Shown in pieces: positions 13,101 through 22,934 of a DNA stretch of 64,000 bases; position 1 is the stretch's first letter, and each line of letters begins with the position of its first letter. The position numbers and the translations under genes were made by a program. The notes beneath the pieces are model-generated. The model had not been told where the DNA came from. It searched no databases and was given only the letters and a program-made list of their open reading frames with translations. Source of the stretch: Wallemia ichthyophaga EXF-994 (taxonomy: Eukaryota; Basidiomycota; Wallemiomycetes; Wallemiales; Wallemiaceae); NCBI RefSeq assembly GCF_000400465.1, contig NW_008806289.1, positions 1-64,000 on the forward strand, written 5' to 3'.

Positions 13101-13506
13101 GCGGGCCTACGAAATGGAACCGAATGATTACGTTATTTGCTTATCGCTCACATGCGCGTACCTGTACAGAGCATTCCAGAGACAGGCAGATAACCGACAC
13201 CACCTGATAGCACAAGCGGCAGCGTTTCTCAGCAGATACAGGCAATTGAGATTAGCATGTGATGAGGCGGACTTTGACGAAGTGGAGTTTAACTACGGGA
13301 GATTCTTTCATCAGTTGGGATTGCTGGGAATAGCAACCAAGCATTACGAGATTGTGCTGAAGAAGGACAAGTCACAGTACTTGAATGAAGCTGCTTATAA
13401 CTTATGGTTGATATATTATGCTACAAATGCTCAAGGGCCAATGAAGACAGTTACTGAAAAGTATCTGAGACCCGAAAAGTTCAAGAAGAATGATATACTT
13501 GTATGA
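10181..13506 (+). CDS. TFC4: TFIIIC TPR subunit (tau131, Tfc4/Sfc4/GTF3C3)
   Basis: Five exons (10181-10449, 10495-11509, 11557-11694, 11745-11832, 11888-13506) give 1042 aa. The N-terminus is strongly acidic (Glu/Ser runs), followed by a basic GRRRKKLRDRSQVLPPEI segment and tandem TPR repeats (for example IGQANMHYVLEEFPDALKKI and YGEIGNSYIKHEMYADALEI). A second TPR array fills the C-terminal third, including YYLAFYGQVMLAAKSAQTS. This order is that of yeast Tfc4, which bridges TFIIIC on the A-box to TFIIIB for tRNA and 5S transcription. The third donor (GTAGGA after AGT) is my least certain junction; GTGTAG one codon earlier is out of phase. Confidence 0.9.
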
Positions 13507-13522
13507 TGATGCAGATTGTAAT

Positions 13523-14146
13523 TTAGTGATTAAAAGTGTCAGTAGTGAAAGAGCCTTGCGAGAAAACATTTGCATCGGATGTGAATGCAATTGGGGGAGC
13601 AGGAGATTGGGGAGTGGAAGTCTGAGGGGATGCGTGATGAGAGGATGATTCCTGTTGAGATAATGAACTGTTTGCGCTGTCTGACTGTCTTTTAGGCCAT
13701 TCACCGCGAGTCGGACGCATTTTATCGAGAATACGCTTTGGTGGCTTCGCAGCGATGAGCCATTCGGGAATATCCTTGCCTTCCCTCCAGAGCTTACCGG
13801 ACATAATCCTGGCTTTATCCTGAAGGTCGATATGGCTGCGCTTGGCTAATGTTTGGTCAACAGTGCCATTCTTCCCATGTCTATTCCTGATGTACGCCCA
13901 AGGCGGCTGGCCCTTGAGGGTGGTGTAGTAGAGCTGGAGGTAGTGCTCGAGCCAATAAGTCTCCTCCAAAGACCACGGCTTCTTCTTGACGCCTTTCGGG
14001 CCCGGGTTCTTGGACTTGCCGGCAACAGAGGGAGCTGGTTGAGAATTATGAGTGATCTGCGTACTCTGCGCTGACTGCTTATTCTGCTTATTTAGCTCCC
14101 TGGTGTAGCTGAGCAGTTCATCCAAAATCAAAAACTCATCCGACAT
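13523..14146 (-). CDS. Telobox-type Myb/SANT DNA-binding protein
   Basis: Intronless 207-aa ORF. A single Myb-like fold spans residues about 52-115: KKKPWSLEETYWLEHYLQLY (helix 1 tryptophans), an intervening loop with GKNGTVDQTLAKRSHIDLQ, then the telobox-like recognition element LQDKARIMSGKLWREG. The tail after about 125 is Pro/Ser/Gln rich. Telobox Myb proteins (TRF, Tbf1, Teb1, Taz1 families) bind TTAGGG-like repeats or ribosomal-protein gene promoters; whether this one does is inference. Its stop lies 16 bp from the TFC4 stop and its ATG overlaps the RIC1 upstream region (next entry). Confidence 0.66.
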   Translation of the reverse strand: MSDEFLILDELLSYTRELNKQNKQSAQSTQITHNSQPAPSVAGKSKNPGPKGVKKKPWSLEETYWLEHYLQLYYTTLKGQPPWAYIRNRHGKNGTVDQTLAKRSHIDLQDKARIMSGKLWREGKDIPEWLIAAKPPKRILDKMRPTRGEWPKRQSDSANSSLSQQESSSHHASPQTSTPQSPAPPIAFTSDANVFSQGSFTTDTFNH

Positions 14147-14148
14147 GG

Positions 14149-17078
14149 ATGTTAGACTGCTTGAGCATGTACTTCATCAGTAATACCTCAAATAATTTAA
14201 ATTTGAATGAAAATATTCTACAATTACGCGCAAATGATAGATACCTGCTTAGCATTTCCCCCACTTCACTCATTCTGTCCTGTACGCAGAACAAGACAAT
14301 ACTCGCCAAATTCATTAGAGACGACAAGGAAATTGATAGATGGGGTTATAATGCTAGCTTCGAGTTTTCTATCGATAGTCATATCATCGTCGTTGCGACT
14401 GACGCGGGCTATCTTTTGGTGTATAAGCTATACGTCACCAGCAACAGCGTCTACAAGTACGTTAACCAGATGAGCTTGGTAAATACCTTTAAACTTCACC
14501 CACTTATCAAAGAACATCAATTGCGTTTTCACAAATGTTATAAGATTGTCGATGATATTGTCTCATTTCAAATGGCATACAATGATATCGTCGTTGCCAC
14601 CAAAAACTATCTCAAAACTATCTCTATTGATCAGGGCGTCAATGAGTATCCCTATCGCGACTTGAGTTGGTTGAGAAATTCTTCACCAATCACTTATTCC
14701 AGCTTCTCATCTCATTTCAACTCTTTTGTCTTTATCAGCCAGGATGGCCATGCATACAATGCTCAATTTGACGGCGAATGGCGGGGTCACTGTCTTCACT
14801 CTCCACCAAACCACGCTACAGTATCATCATTCAATGAACAATTCTCACTTATTTCAATCGGATTCATTGATGGAAAAGTTGTAAATTACTCGTTACGTCC
14901 TAACAAACAATCACCTGTTCAATCTCATAAATTTCCCGAAAAGCCCTCGGTAGGCTGTGTAAAACAGTTGAGTTGGACACATGATGGTTATGCTCTAGCT
15001 GTGGCTTATGAAAAGGCTTGGAGCATTATATCTGTCTATGGTCGCGTTCTCGTACCCACTTCAGACGACATGCTATCATTTATACCAAACTCATCTCAGC
15101 GCACGCATAAATTCCAAGATAGACACATTTGGGGATCATCAAACATATGCTGGGGTGCACAGTCTCTCGAGTTATACCTCTTATCCAAACACTCTGATTA
15201 TTCACATCAGATTTTTATAATACCTTTCGCCAAATCAGCAGTGACAACTCAACATTCTCCGGATAACACACGCTACGCATTTTTACAAATGAGTGACAAG
15301 CTGCTCGTTTACAGAGGTGCGGATCAGTCTGATCTATCAGTCATTAATCCGGAATCTGACGTATGGGAGTCAATCAAGATACCACTTGCTTATTTAGGTT
15401 CACAATCTCCAATAAAGTACTCATCAATCAGCTCAGATGGCAAGTTTATCGCCGTTGCTGGACAGAAGGGTCTTGCACACTATTCCACGAAATCACAAAA
15501 TTGGAAATTGTTTAGTAGTGAGGTTGATGGGCAAAGCTTCAGCGTATCTGGTGGAATGGTGTGGTTTAATCACATACTGATTGCGAGTGTAGTAACCAAT
15601 ACTAACACTTATCAGCTGCGGCTATACTCTAGAGATCAAGAGCTGTCTAGCAGGTTACTGCTGCACACGGAAAACATACCTTCGCGTATTCTTGTGACCT
15701 CACTATTCGAAAATGCTCTGCTTGTTTATACGGCAGATAATACCATTCATCATTTCCTCATCACGCCCACTCAAGATACAGTGGCGCTTACACTTGCAAA
15801 CATCATTAGCTTTCAGGGTCTGGTGAGCAATCCGACTAGAGTCAGGGGAATGTCTTGGATGATACCGCCATCACAGCGAAAGCTGGGCAATCCAGTAGAC
15901 GACCTCACAATTGCGACAATCATTTTCCTCATTGATGGTAAACTTGTCTTGCTGAGACCGCGAAGAGTGAGTTGATTTGGTGTGAAAAGGAAGCATAATA
16001 CTAACAAGGCATAATAGATAGCGCAGGATCAAGTCAAGTATGATATGCAGGTGCTTTCCGATGGCATCGAGTATTACTGGACTCATTTGAATGGTATCGG
16101 TGCTTTAGAAAATAGTCTCTGGGGTGTTGATGGAGGTGGTATTAGATTGTGGTTGGATGCACTCACACTCACACAATCTGAGCGAGAAAAGACTAGGATC
16201 AACTCAAGCTCAACAGTCCAAATTGTAAAGGAGAGCGTTCGCATTGAGTTGGACTTCTACCCTCTGTCTGTGTTGATGGATAAGGGGATCTTAATTGGAG
16301 TTGATCATGAAGCTAGCTTGAGGAGTAATTTACCCTTTGTGATATATAGAATACACACAAATGTGAGTGATAATTGCATCATCTGTAATAACCTAATACA
16401 AAACAGACCCATCTCTTCTTGCATCACACTATTCGCTTCTATCTCACTAGAGGGTTGTTGAAAGAAGCGGTGCAGTTTGCCAACAACTATAGTGACTTAA
16501 TCTACTTCCCTCACACGCTTGAAATCTTGCTGCACTCAGTTCTGGAAGAAGAAGCTGACGATGTGCAATCTACCGTCCTGCTACCACTGGTAGTAGAGTT
16601 TTTAGATCACTGGGAGTGCGCATTGCAAGTCGTAGTTGGATGTGCGAGAAAGACAGAGATGAGTCGATGGAGGTATCTATTCGATGTTGTCGGCGCGCCT
16701 AGGGAGCTATTTGAGAAGTGCTTAAAAACGCATCAGCTCAAAACAGCCAGCAGCTATTTACTAGTACTGCATCACTTGGAGCAACTCGAAGGAACTGATG
16801 ATGCATTCAAGCTCCTTCATAAAGCCTTGATAGAAAGTGACTTGGTGCTATCTAAGGAGATTATAAGGTTTTTACACTCTATTGATCCAAGTGGATTCTA
16901 CATGCAGAAAACAATGGAGCTTATTGAGTCACTCACGAGCACACTCCCTGCTAATATGACCAATGACCCGCCGAATGGGCTGAGCCAGCTAGATGAAGAA
17001 GATGAGGGGCTGCCGTTGGAGAGGTCTTACTCAGCTAGACGCAGAGAGGGTTTAGGTATCACGGTAGAGGAGGAGTGA
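14149..17078 (+). CDS. RIC1: Ric1, subunit of the Ypt6/Rab6 exchange factor at the Golgi
   Basis: Three exons (14149-15966, 16018-16362, 16407-17078). From the first ATG it is 944 aa; a second in-frame ATG at 14167 (MYFISNTS) is a better match to the usual Ric1 start and may be the real one. The N-terminal about 600 residues form degenerate beta-propeller repeats; the Ric1 domain begins around LHHTIRFYLTRGLLKEAVQF and continues through YFPHTLEILLHSVLEEEAD. Ric1 with Rgp1 activates Ypt6 for retrograde traffic into the Golgi (family knowledge). The first ATG is 2 bp from the ATG of the divergent telobox gene. Confidence 0.87.
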
Positions 17079-17307
17079 TTGTATTGTACTCTTGTTTTGT
17101 TTTCGGGAATTGTCCTAATTTTTCAGTATTCGCGTTTGCATTCGAATCAAAGCGAATATCTACTGTAAAATCAAGTTTATTGTTGATAGTTTTATAACAA
17201 TTCGCATCGTCTTGTGTTATATGATACGAATGTTAACTCTATTTTAAAATAATTTGGAGTTGCGAGTGCTATACGTCATCGGTATTGCTTGATAAGCAGC
17301 GCCCAAC

Positions 17308-18527
17308 ATGTCATTAAGCGGGTCATTAAGCGGATCATTAAGCGGATCATACTCATATTCTCAATTAAGGAAGCTGATCTATGGTCCGAACAGCCTCACA
17401 CAGCTTCCGAAAGTGCTTTCATTGATCGACGGCAAGCGCTGCATGATAATCTGTGGAAAGAGCATTAACAAGACAGATATACCAACGCGTGTAAAAGATA
17501 TGCTTGGAGATGGTGTAGTGGAGCACTTCAGCTCAATGCGCGAGCATTCTCCGATCCAAGACATCAACAAGGTCTTGTCGATAGTTCGCGAAAAGGAGAT
17601 CGACACACTTATTGCGATAGGAGGTGGAAGCAGTATTGACGCCGCCAAGTCGATTGTGCACTTTTACAAAACTGACAGGGAGGATAAGAGGGGTTTGGAG
17701 AGTGTAGCTATTCCGACGACACTTTCTGCGTCTGAGTATACAATGGTATGTGTGAGGAATGTGAGGGTATACTGTCTAACCAACAGCCTAGTACGCAGGC
17801 TACACTTCCGAAGAAGGTCATAAGACAGGTTTAGCATCAGAGTATATGCCGCCAAAAGCTATCATCTTGGATGCAGAGTTGACAATGCACACACCAGAGC
17901 AGCTGTGGCTTAGTAGCGGTATCAGAGCGTTAGATCACGCCGTTGAGACTTTGTATAGGTGAGTAACATAACAGAAAGACAGTGGATCACCAACACTCTC
18001 ACAGACCTAATGCGTCTTATCACTTACGCAGAATGGCGTTGATAGCAATCAAAGATCTTTTCACACTCCTGCCACTGTCGAAGGAGGGCGGTGAAGACAT
18101 TCACATCCGTCAAAAACTTCAGCTGGTGTCTTATATGTCTCTCTTTCCTGACAGTATGGCGGTGGAGGATTTGCGTCCATTCGGACCTTCGCACACCCTA
18201 GGTCGCAAGATAGGATCTAGCTACGGTGTCCCACATGGCATAACGAGCTGTATGACTTTGAGCAGTGTAGTGCGCCTCTACCAAACGCATTGCAAGGATG
18301 GGGAGGTGCAAAGCAGATTGAAAGAAGCTGCTGAAATCACAAGCAGGAAGGGCGATCTAGATGCGCAGATTGATCAGTTGGTGGGGGAGCTGGGCCTGAG
18401 GAGAACATTGCACGACTACAACATACCGCTAGAAGATACAGATGCGATTGCGACCAGCAGTTTGAAAGGACTTGGGGAGGTGGGATTCAGTGAGAGTGAT
18501 GTAGCTGGTGCGTTGAGAAGGTTGTAA
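17308..18527 (+). CDS. Iron-containing alcohol dehydrogenase family, maleylacetate reductase-like
   Basis: Three exons (17308-17745, 17792-17958, 18005-18527) give 375 aa. The NAD(P)-binding part has IAIGGGSSIDAAKSIVHFY, then AIPTTLSASEYTM joined to YAGYTSEEG. Likely metal ligands lie in IRALDHAVETLYRP, FGPSHTLGRKIG and YGVPHGITSCM; the first ligand position is not a clear Asp, as in maleylacetate reductases. These enzymes reduce maleylacetate to 3-oxoadipate in hydroxyquinol and aromatic breakdown (family knowledge); the substrate here is inferred. The N-terminus starts with three SLSG repeats. The 229 bp before it hold several ATTCG/CGAAT words but no feature I can name. Confidence 0.78.
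17311..17346 (+). repeat. 12-bp tandem repeat encoding SLSG three times
   Basis: Three head-to-tail copies of TCATTAAGCGGR follow directly after the ATG of the iron ADH gene. They keep the reading frame, so copy-number change would add or remove four residues at a time at the N-terminus, outside the conserved fold. Confidence 0.9.
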
Positions 18528-18598
18528 TACAATTCACTAACGCTGATGTACACAAATCATACAATTCATTCAATTCATACATAAACTCACTCAAGCAC

Positions 18599-20419
18599 TC
18601 AAATAAGATTAGACAATATAACAAGACAATTCTCGCAAAGAGCGACTAGGAGGTGTTTGCTGTGGAAGTAAGACACGCCGAGCAATGCTCCTTTTTGATG
18701 ACCCCCGATCTGGACGACAGACTGCGCGGCACTCACTCCATCACCCTCGCACTGGTAGTATATGTATGCATTCCCCGCACCCTCAATTTTCCCGCCTTCA
18801 AAGACAACAACGAGAGAATTTGAGAGATGGTACGCGAAGCGGAGATCACGCTTCGACGCCATGACAAAGGGGAGAGCCGCAAATGTATCGAGATGTGAGA
18901 GTGTGCCAAGGTCGAAGAGTGTGCCCGAGAGCGAAACATCGTGAGAGATGACGATTGATGGGTGTGGAGAAGGGTATGAGGGGAGCGGGGTGGAAAGTAA
19001 TTGGTGTGCAGGGTACGCTGTCAGCTCACTCACGTCTCTGAATCTAGCCATCACCATTGTTTTCCCAACACTGCTGTCAACGGAATCATCCATCTCGCCC
19101 TTTGCTAGCGAAGGTATGTCATTGAGACCGCCAGGACGTAGCTGGGGCTCTTGTGTGCCATCAACAAGGCCTTCCTGTGTGTATTTCTCCATACTCTGCA
19201 GAGCTTCTTCTAGGTCCTCCTTGGAGCGCGTCTCATCTACTGTCCCGAATGGCGGCGTGAACGACTGGTCAAAGAGATCTACCCAGCGCACGTGACTTTG
19301 GCTCTTCTTGGAAAGATCTACCTCGAGCAACGAGAGCTGCCTGTTGAGCGTCCACGTACTTTCTTCTGGATCCACGTCTGCGTACAGTGGCACAAATTCT
19401 GGGTTTAGGGAGGGTAACTTGATCTGATTGGTGTGTATGACGGGGGCGTAGCTGTTTTTTTCGCCTATGTGGTCGAGTTTCACTGAAACTGTCACTGTAT
19501 CGTCATCCTGCGACCATCCATATTGGGCAGGTGGGTGTCTCTGATTTGCCTGTTCTCCCTTTTGTGTCTGTTCCGCGTCAGTTGCCCCGTCTGCGGCCCC
19601 AGCTACACCCTCGATACTGCCGTCTTTCTCTACGCCGCAGAAACCAGACGCGGAGCCTACAACCCACTCTCCGTCGACGTAATCCACTAGGCAGGGGTAG
19701 TCAAGCGTACGCAGTCTCCACAGCACGCCATCATTGAGTGTCTCAGACGCACTGGCGAGGTCTACAGCCAACAAGTCGAACTGGGTCTTTTTGGTGACAT
19801 CGTCGCTGTCCAACGTGAGAGTTGTGGAGATAACGAGTGTGTTCAGTGAGGGTACGTAGAGGTGTATGAAGAAGGGTGAGAGATTGCCGTTGTAGAGAAG
19901 CTCCTTCGCGCGCTCGGCATTTCCAGCGCCGCCACACACGAAAAGCCTACCGCTGCCATCTGACAGGGCCCACTGTGTGCTGTTCAGACTGGCTGCTGAT
20001 GGCGTGTCGAAGGCTTTGTCGGCGTTGAGGAGCGGCGGGAAAGCGAGGAGGGGGGTGTAGTGTGGGCTGGGAGTGCGAGGCTGATTTTGCTGTTGCTGTT
20101 GCGTCGTTGCGTTTTCATCGTGCGTGCTGTGCGTGCTGTGCGTGATGTCGTCTGTGATATCCACAGTAAACGCAACCAGCTCACTCGAACACCTCGCAAA
20201 GAAGAGCATCTGCAGATCCCTGTGCTGGTTGACAAAGAGATCATTGAGTGCCACTCTCTTGGCGAACTCCTTGTATCCGAGCTGCGTGTCAATCTTATCG
20301 ATCACCAAGTCGTTTGGAAGGTTGTATGCTGTGCTGGTGACACTCTCGTTTAAACGCAATTTGTAATTCTCAAAGGTGTGCTTCAATTTGGTGTTATCGG
20401 TGTGCAAATTCGATGACAT
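18599..20419 (-). CDS. NudC domain-containing protein 1-like (CS/p23 domain)
   Basis: Intronless; the ATG at 20419 (MSSNLHTDNTKLKHTF) is preferred, giving 606 aa. The open frame runs 99 codons further upstream, but that part is antisense-free overlap with the 3' end of the SDR gene in another frame and has no family match. A CS (NudC) domain begins at YGWSQDDDTVTVSVKLDHIG near the middle, flanked by propeller-like segments. NUDCD1 proteins are Hsp90-type co-chaperones linked to the splicing factor DHX15 and cell-cycle clients in animals; function in fungi is inferred. A His/Thr and Gln-rich stretch lies around residue 105. Confidence 0.76.
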   Translation of the reverse strand: MSSNLHTDNTKLKHTFENYKLRLNESVTSTAYNLPNDLVIDKIDTQLGYKEFAKRVALNDLFVNQHRDLQMLFFARCSSELVAFTVDITDDITHSTHSTHDENATTQQQQQNQPRTPSPHYTPLLAFPPLLNADKAFDTPSAASLNSTQWALSDGSGRLFVCGGAGNAERAKELLYNGNLSPFFIHLYVPSLNTLVISTTLTLDSDDVTKKTQFDLLAVDLASASETLNDGVLWRLRTLDYPCLVDYVDGEWVVGSASGFCGVEKDGSIEGVAGAADGATDAEQTQKGEQANQRHPPAQYGWSQDDDTVTVSVKLDHIGEKNSYAPVIHTNQIKLPSLNPEFVPLYADVDPEESTWTLNRQLSLLEVDLSKKSQSHVRWVDLFDQSFTPPFGTVDETRSKEDLEEALQSMEKYTQEGLVDGTQEPQLRPGGLNDIPSLAKGEMDDSVDSSVGKTMVMARFRDVSELTAYPAHQLLSTPLPSYPSPHPSIVISHDVSLSGTLFDLGTLSHLDTFAALPFVMASKRDLRFAYHLSNSLVVVFEGGKIEGAGNAYIYYQCEGDGVSAAQSVVQIGGHQKGALLGVSYFHSKHLLVALCENCLVILSNLI

Positions 20420-20456
20420 GACGTAGGCAGAACAAGTAGTACAAAAGCGAGTATAT

Positions 20457-21209
20457 TTACCTGTAGTCTTTAAGCTCCTCACCGTCCCAGCTGAGGAATT
20501 GGCCAGAGAGATTCGAGAGATTCTCATTGACGCTGCTAATAGCGAGATTGGCATACACCCTGGCTGTGTCCTGTGGCTTGACGAGTTTTCCTTGGGAGTG
20601 CAACTCGACGAACTTGCTGTGCATCTCTGGCGGCATATGTGTTTTTCCAACTCTTCTGATATCCTCCTGCATACCTGTATCCACCACACCGGGCCTGATT
20701 GCCAGCGAAACAACACCCTTCTCCTCCCCAGCGAGTGTTTTGGCGAGAGTGTTCATAGCCGCCTTGCTAGCATTGTAGGCACCCCACGCAGCGTATGCCC
20801 CAGTAGCTGCGCCCGAACTGACCATGAGAATTTTACCCCTAGAATCACGTAAATGGGGCAGAGCGAGCTGGATGGTGTGCAAGAGGGAGACAAAGTTGAT
20901 GTTCATGTTTTGCGTCACCTCAGCTACATCCACATCAGCTATCCTCCCCACGGGCGAGAGTATACCGTGGTTGAGGATAACACAATCCAGTTTACCGTGC
21001 TTGGCGATGGCGGTGTCTACAGCCAGCTTGGAAATGTCTCTATCAGCGACGTCACCTTGAATTATATCTAGTTGGAGTGATTGCAGACCACGCAACTCGT
21101 CAGACACGCTACGGGATATGGTAACGACAGCGCTGTTGTTGGCGAGGAGAGAGCGGGTAATCTCAAGCCCAATGCCGCGGGATGCGCCAGTTACTATTGA
21201 TACGCTCAT
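20457..21209 (-). CDS. Short-chain dehydrogenase/reductase
   Basis: Intronless 250-aa classical SDR. Cofactor motif TGASRGIGLE near the start, NHG at about 81-83 in place of NNAG, catalytic Ser in LMVSSGAATG, and YNASKAAMNTLAKTL with the Tyr-x-x-x-Lys pair. The PGVVDTGMQEDI loop resembles sepiapterin reductase-like and yeast Yir035c/Irc24 enzymes that reduce diketones with NADPH; the substrate cannot be read from sequence. Start codon is 47 bp from the divergent nucleotidase start. Confidence 0.87.
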   Translation of the reverse strand: MSVSIVTGASRGIGLEITRSLLANNSAVVTISRSVSDELRGLQSLQLDIIQGDVADRDISKLAVDTAIAKHGKLDCVILNHGILSPVGRIADVDVAEVTQNMNINFVSLLHTIQLALPHLRDSRGKILMVSSGAATGAYAAWGAYNASKAAMNTLAKTLAGEEKGVVSLAIRPGVVDTGMQEDIRRVGKTHMPPEMHSKFVELHSQGKLVKPQDTARVYANLAISSVNENLSNLSGQFLSWDGEELKDYR

Positions 21210-21256
21210 GACAGTGTCTCTTCAACGCCGACGACGCACACCGCACACCAAAGCAC

Positions 21257-21961
21257 ATGAAACCCGTTATCTGGTTCGATATCGACAACTGCCTGTATGG
21301 GAGGAGTGCGATGATAAGTGAGATGATGCAGGAAAAGATTGCAGCGTATTTCCTGCGCCTGGGTTTGAGTAATGAGGAAGCGACACGGCTGCACAAAGAG
21401 TACTACATTCGCTACGGACTGGCCATCAGAGGATTGGTCGAGAACCATAAAGTAGATCCCATCGACTATGACCACAACTGCGACGCCAGTCTGCCGCTTG
21501 AAGAGGTCCTCAAGCCAGACAGGGAGTTACGTCAATTGTTGGTGGATATTGATCGGAGCAAGTATCGCGTTATGGCGCTGACTAACGCATACAAGACACA
21601 CGCCTATCGTGTACTCAAATTGCTCGAAGTAGACGATCAGTTTGAACACGTCATATACTGCGACTACACCAGGCCAGGCTTCCCATGTAAGCCGGAGAAG
21701 CAGTTCTTTTACGAGGCCATGGATGTGGTAGGGCTTAGAGATGAGCCTGGAATGAATTTCTTTGTCGATGACAGCTCAGCGAATGTTGTCGCAGCCAAGG
21801 AGATTGGCTGGAATGCCGTGTATTTCCTCGAATATCACCAGCAACACGTCAGTGGACAGGATGATGAGGATAGAAGGAGACAGATACACGGAGATATTCA
21901 TCCAGTAATTGGTAATTTACAAGAATTGCGGAGTATTTGGACCGAGGTTTTTACAAAGTAA
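21257..21961 (+). CDS. SDT1: HAD-family pyrimidine 5'-nucleotidase (Sdt1/Phm8-like)
   Basis: Intronless 234 aa. HAD motif I FDIDNCLY (two Asp), motif II LTNAYKTHA, Lys in PGFPCKPEKQFFYEAM and motif IV FFVDDSSANV. The FDIDNCLY signature and cap region RYGLAIRGLV are those of Sdt1/Phm8, which dephosphorylate nucleoside or lysophosphatidic-acid monophosphates and detoxify 6-azauracil. Only 6 bp separate its stop from that of the opposite gene. Confidence 0.85.
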   Translation: MKPVIWFDIDNCLYGRSAMISEMMQEKIAAYFLRLGLSNEEATRLHKEYYIRYGLAIRGLVENHKVDPIDYDHNCDASLPLEEVLKPDRELRQLLVDIDRSKYRVMALTNAYKTHAYRVLKLLEVDDQFEHVIYCDYTRPGFPCKPEKQFFYEAMDVVGLRDEPGMNFFVDDSSANVVAAKEIGWNAVYFLEYHQQHVSGQDDEDRRRQIHGDIHPVIGNLQELRSIWTEVFTK

Positions 21962-21967
21962 ACAAGG

Positions 21968-22346
21968 CTAACCAGGACCAATCTTGGGCAGATCATTGTG
22001 CTCAGTGAGATTTTCGAGCTTCTTGTTGAATTCATCCACTTTATCTTTATGGCTAAGCTTTGCATTGTTTTTCACTTTGTGGTGCAGACGCTGTCGCTGG
22101 ATGTGATCGAACTTGATTTCTGATTCTGTGCGAGTATCTTGGGTGCTGCGGGTGGTATGAGGGCTATCACCGCTCCCACTTGGCCCTATAGCGTTATCCT
22201 TTGGGGCTGTCTGAGCCGATGACTTTTTCTTCCTGTGGGGAGAATTAAGCGGGACAATATCAATAACTTTCAACGCACCTCTTTAAACCACTGTCATTCT
22301 TAAATTTCAAGCCTTTTGTTGGCTTAAACGAGTAATCGTCGGGCAT
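21968..22346 (-). CDS. FAM32A homologue, spliceosome-associated small protein
   Basis: Two exons (22346-22279 and 22232-21968) give 110 aa. N-terminus MPDDYSFKPTKGLKFKND joins through a GTGCGT donor to a lysine-rich RKKKSSAQ segment; the C-terminus HKDKVDEFNKKLENLTEHND then DLPKIGPG is the FAM32A signature (VEDFNRHLDTLTEHYDIPKV type). Human FAM32A sits near the exon junction in the C* spliceosome and promotes exon ligation; a similar role here is inference from homology. Confidence 0.82.
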
Positions 22347-22432
22347 GCAGTGGAAACAAGGCTAGCAAGTCAGAATAAGCCCGCAAAAATCAAGCGTAAA
22401 ATAATTAAATCGAATAAATTCTTTAAAGTGCT

Positions 22433-22874
22433 TTAATGAGCTTCAGGGGTTTTTGCAATGTATTCAATTGCTTGGTTTACATTTTGGATTGCGTCAGCTT
22501 CAGCGTCAGGGATTTCGCTGTTTAATGAGCGTATTAGAGGTATTTAAATAGGAAAAAGCACCAAACTCACATTGCAAATTCCTCCTCAATGGCCATAACG
22601 ACTTCAACAGCATCCAAGCTATCCAAGCCTAAATCGTTAGTGAAAGAGGCTTGTTCGGTGAGCTTTAGGGATTGTTAGTGGGTGCTGTATAATCCACATC
22701 TACTCTCACATTCTCCCCTTTCACCTTATCAAATGACTTTAAAACATCAAAAATTCTCGATTGGATGTCGTTCTTGGAGAGTGCGCCACTAGCGTATAAT
22801 CTTGATTGCTGTGTTTTGAAGAGGCTAGCTGATTTTGCTGCTTTACCGATTAAACCGAATTGTGATCTGAACAT
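22433..22874 (-). CDS. ACP1: Mitochondrial acyl carrier protein
   Basis: Three exons (22874-22710, 22662-22571, 22517-22433) give 113 aa. An Arg/Lys/Ser-rich, acid-free N-terminus is a probable mitochondrial presequence. The acyl carrier core has [20 protein letters not shown], where the Ser of DSLD carries phosphopantetheine, followed by [20 protein letters not shown]. It serves mitochondrial fatty acid and lipoate synthesis and, through LYR proteins, respiratory and ribosome assembly (family knowledge). Reading through intron 1 would end early at TNNP, so splicing is needed for the Ser. Divergent from bL17m with 60 bp between start codons. Confidence 0.93.
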
Positions 22875-22934
22875 GGTGGTTTACTTGGTGGCTACGCACA
22901 CGCTCCCTCAGCACTCCCATCACTTTCTTGAAAA

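Noticed and set aside
20420-20716. 99-codon upstream extension of the NUDCD1-like frame
   Set aside because: It overlaps the 3' end of the SDR gene in another frame and lacks family similarity; ATG 20419 fits better.
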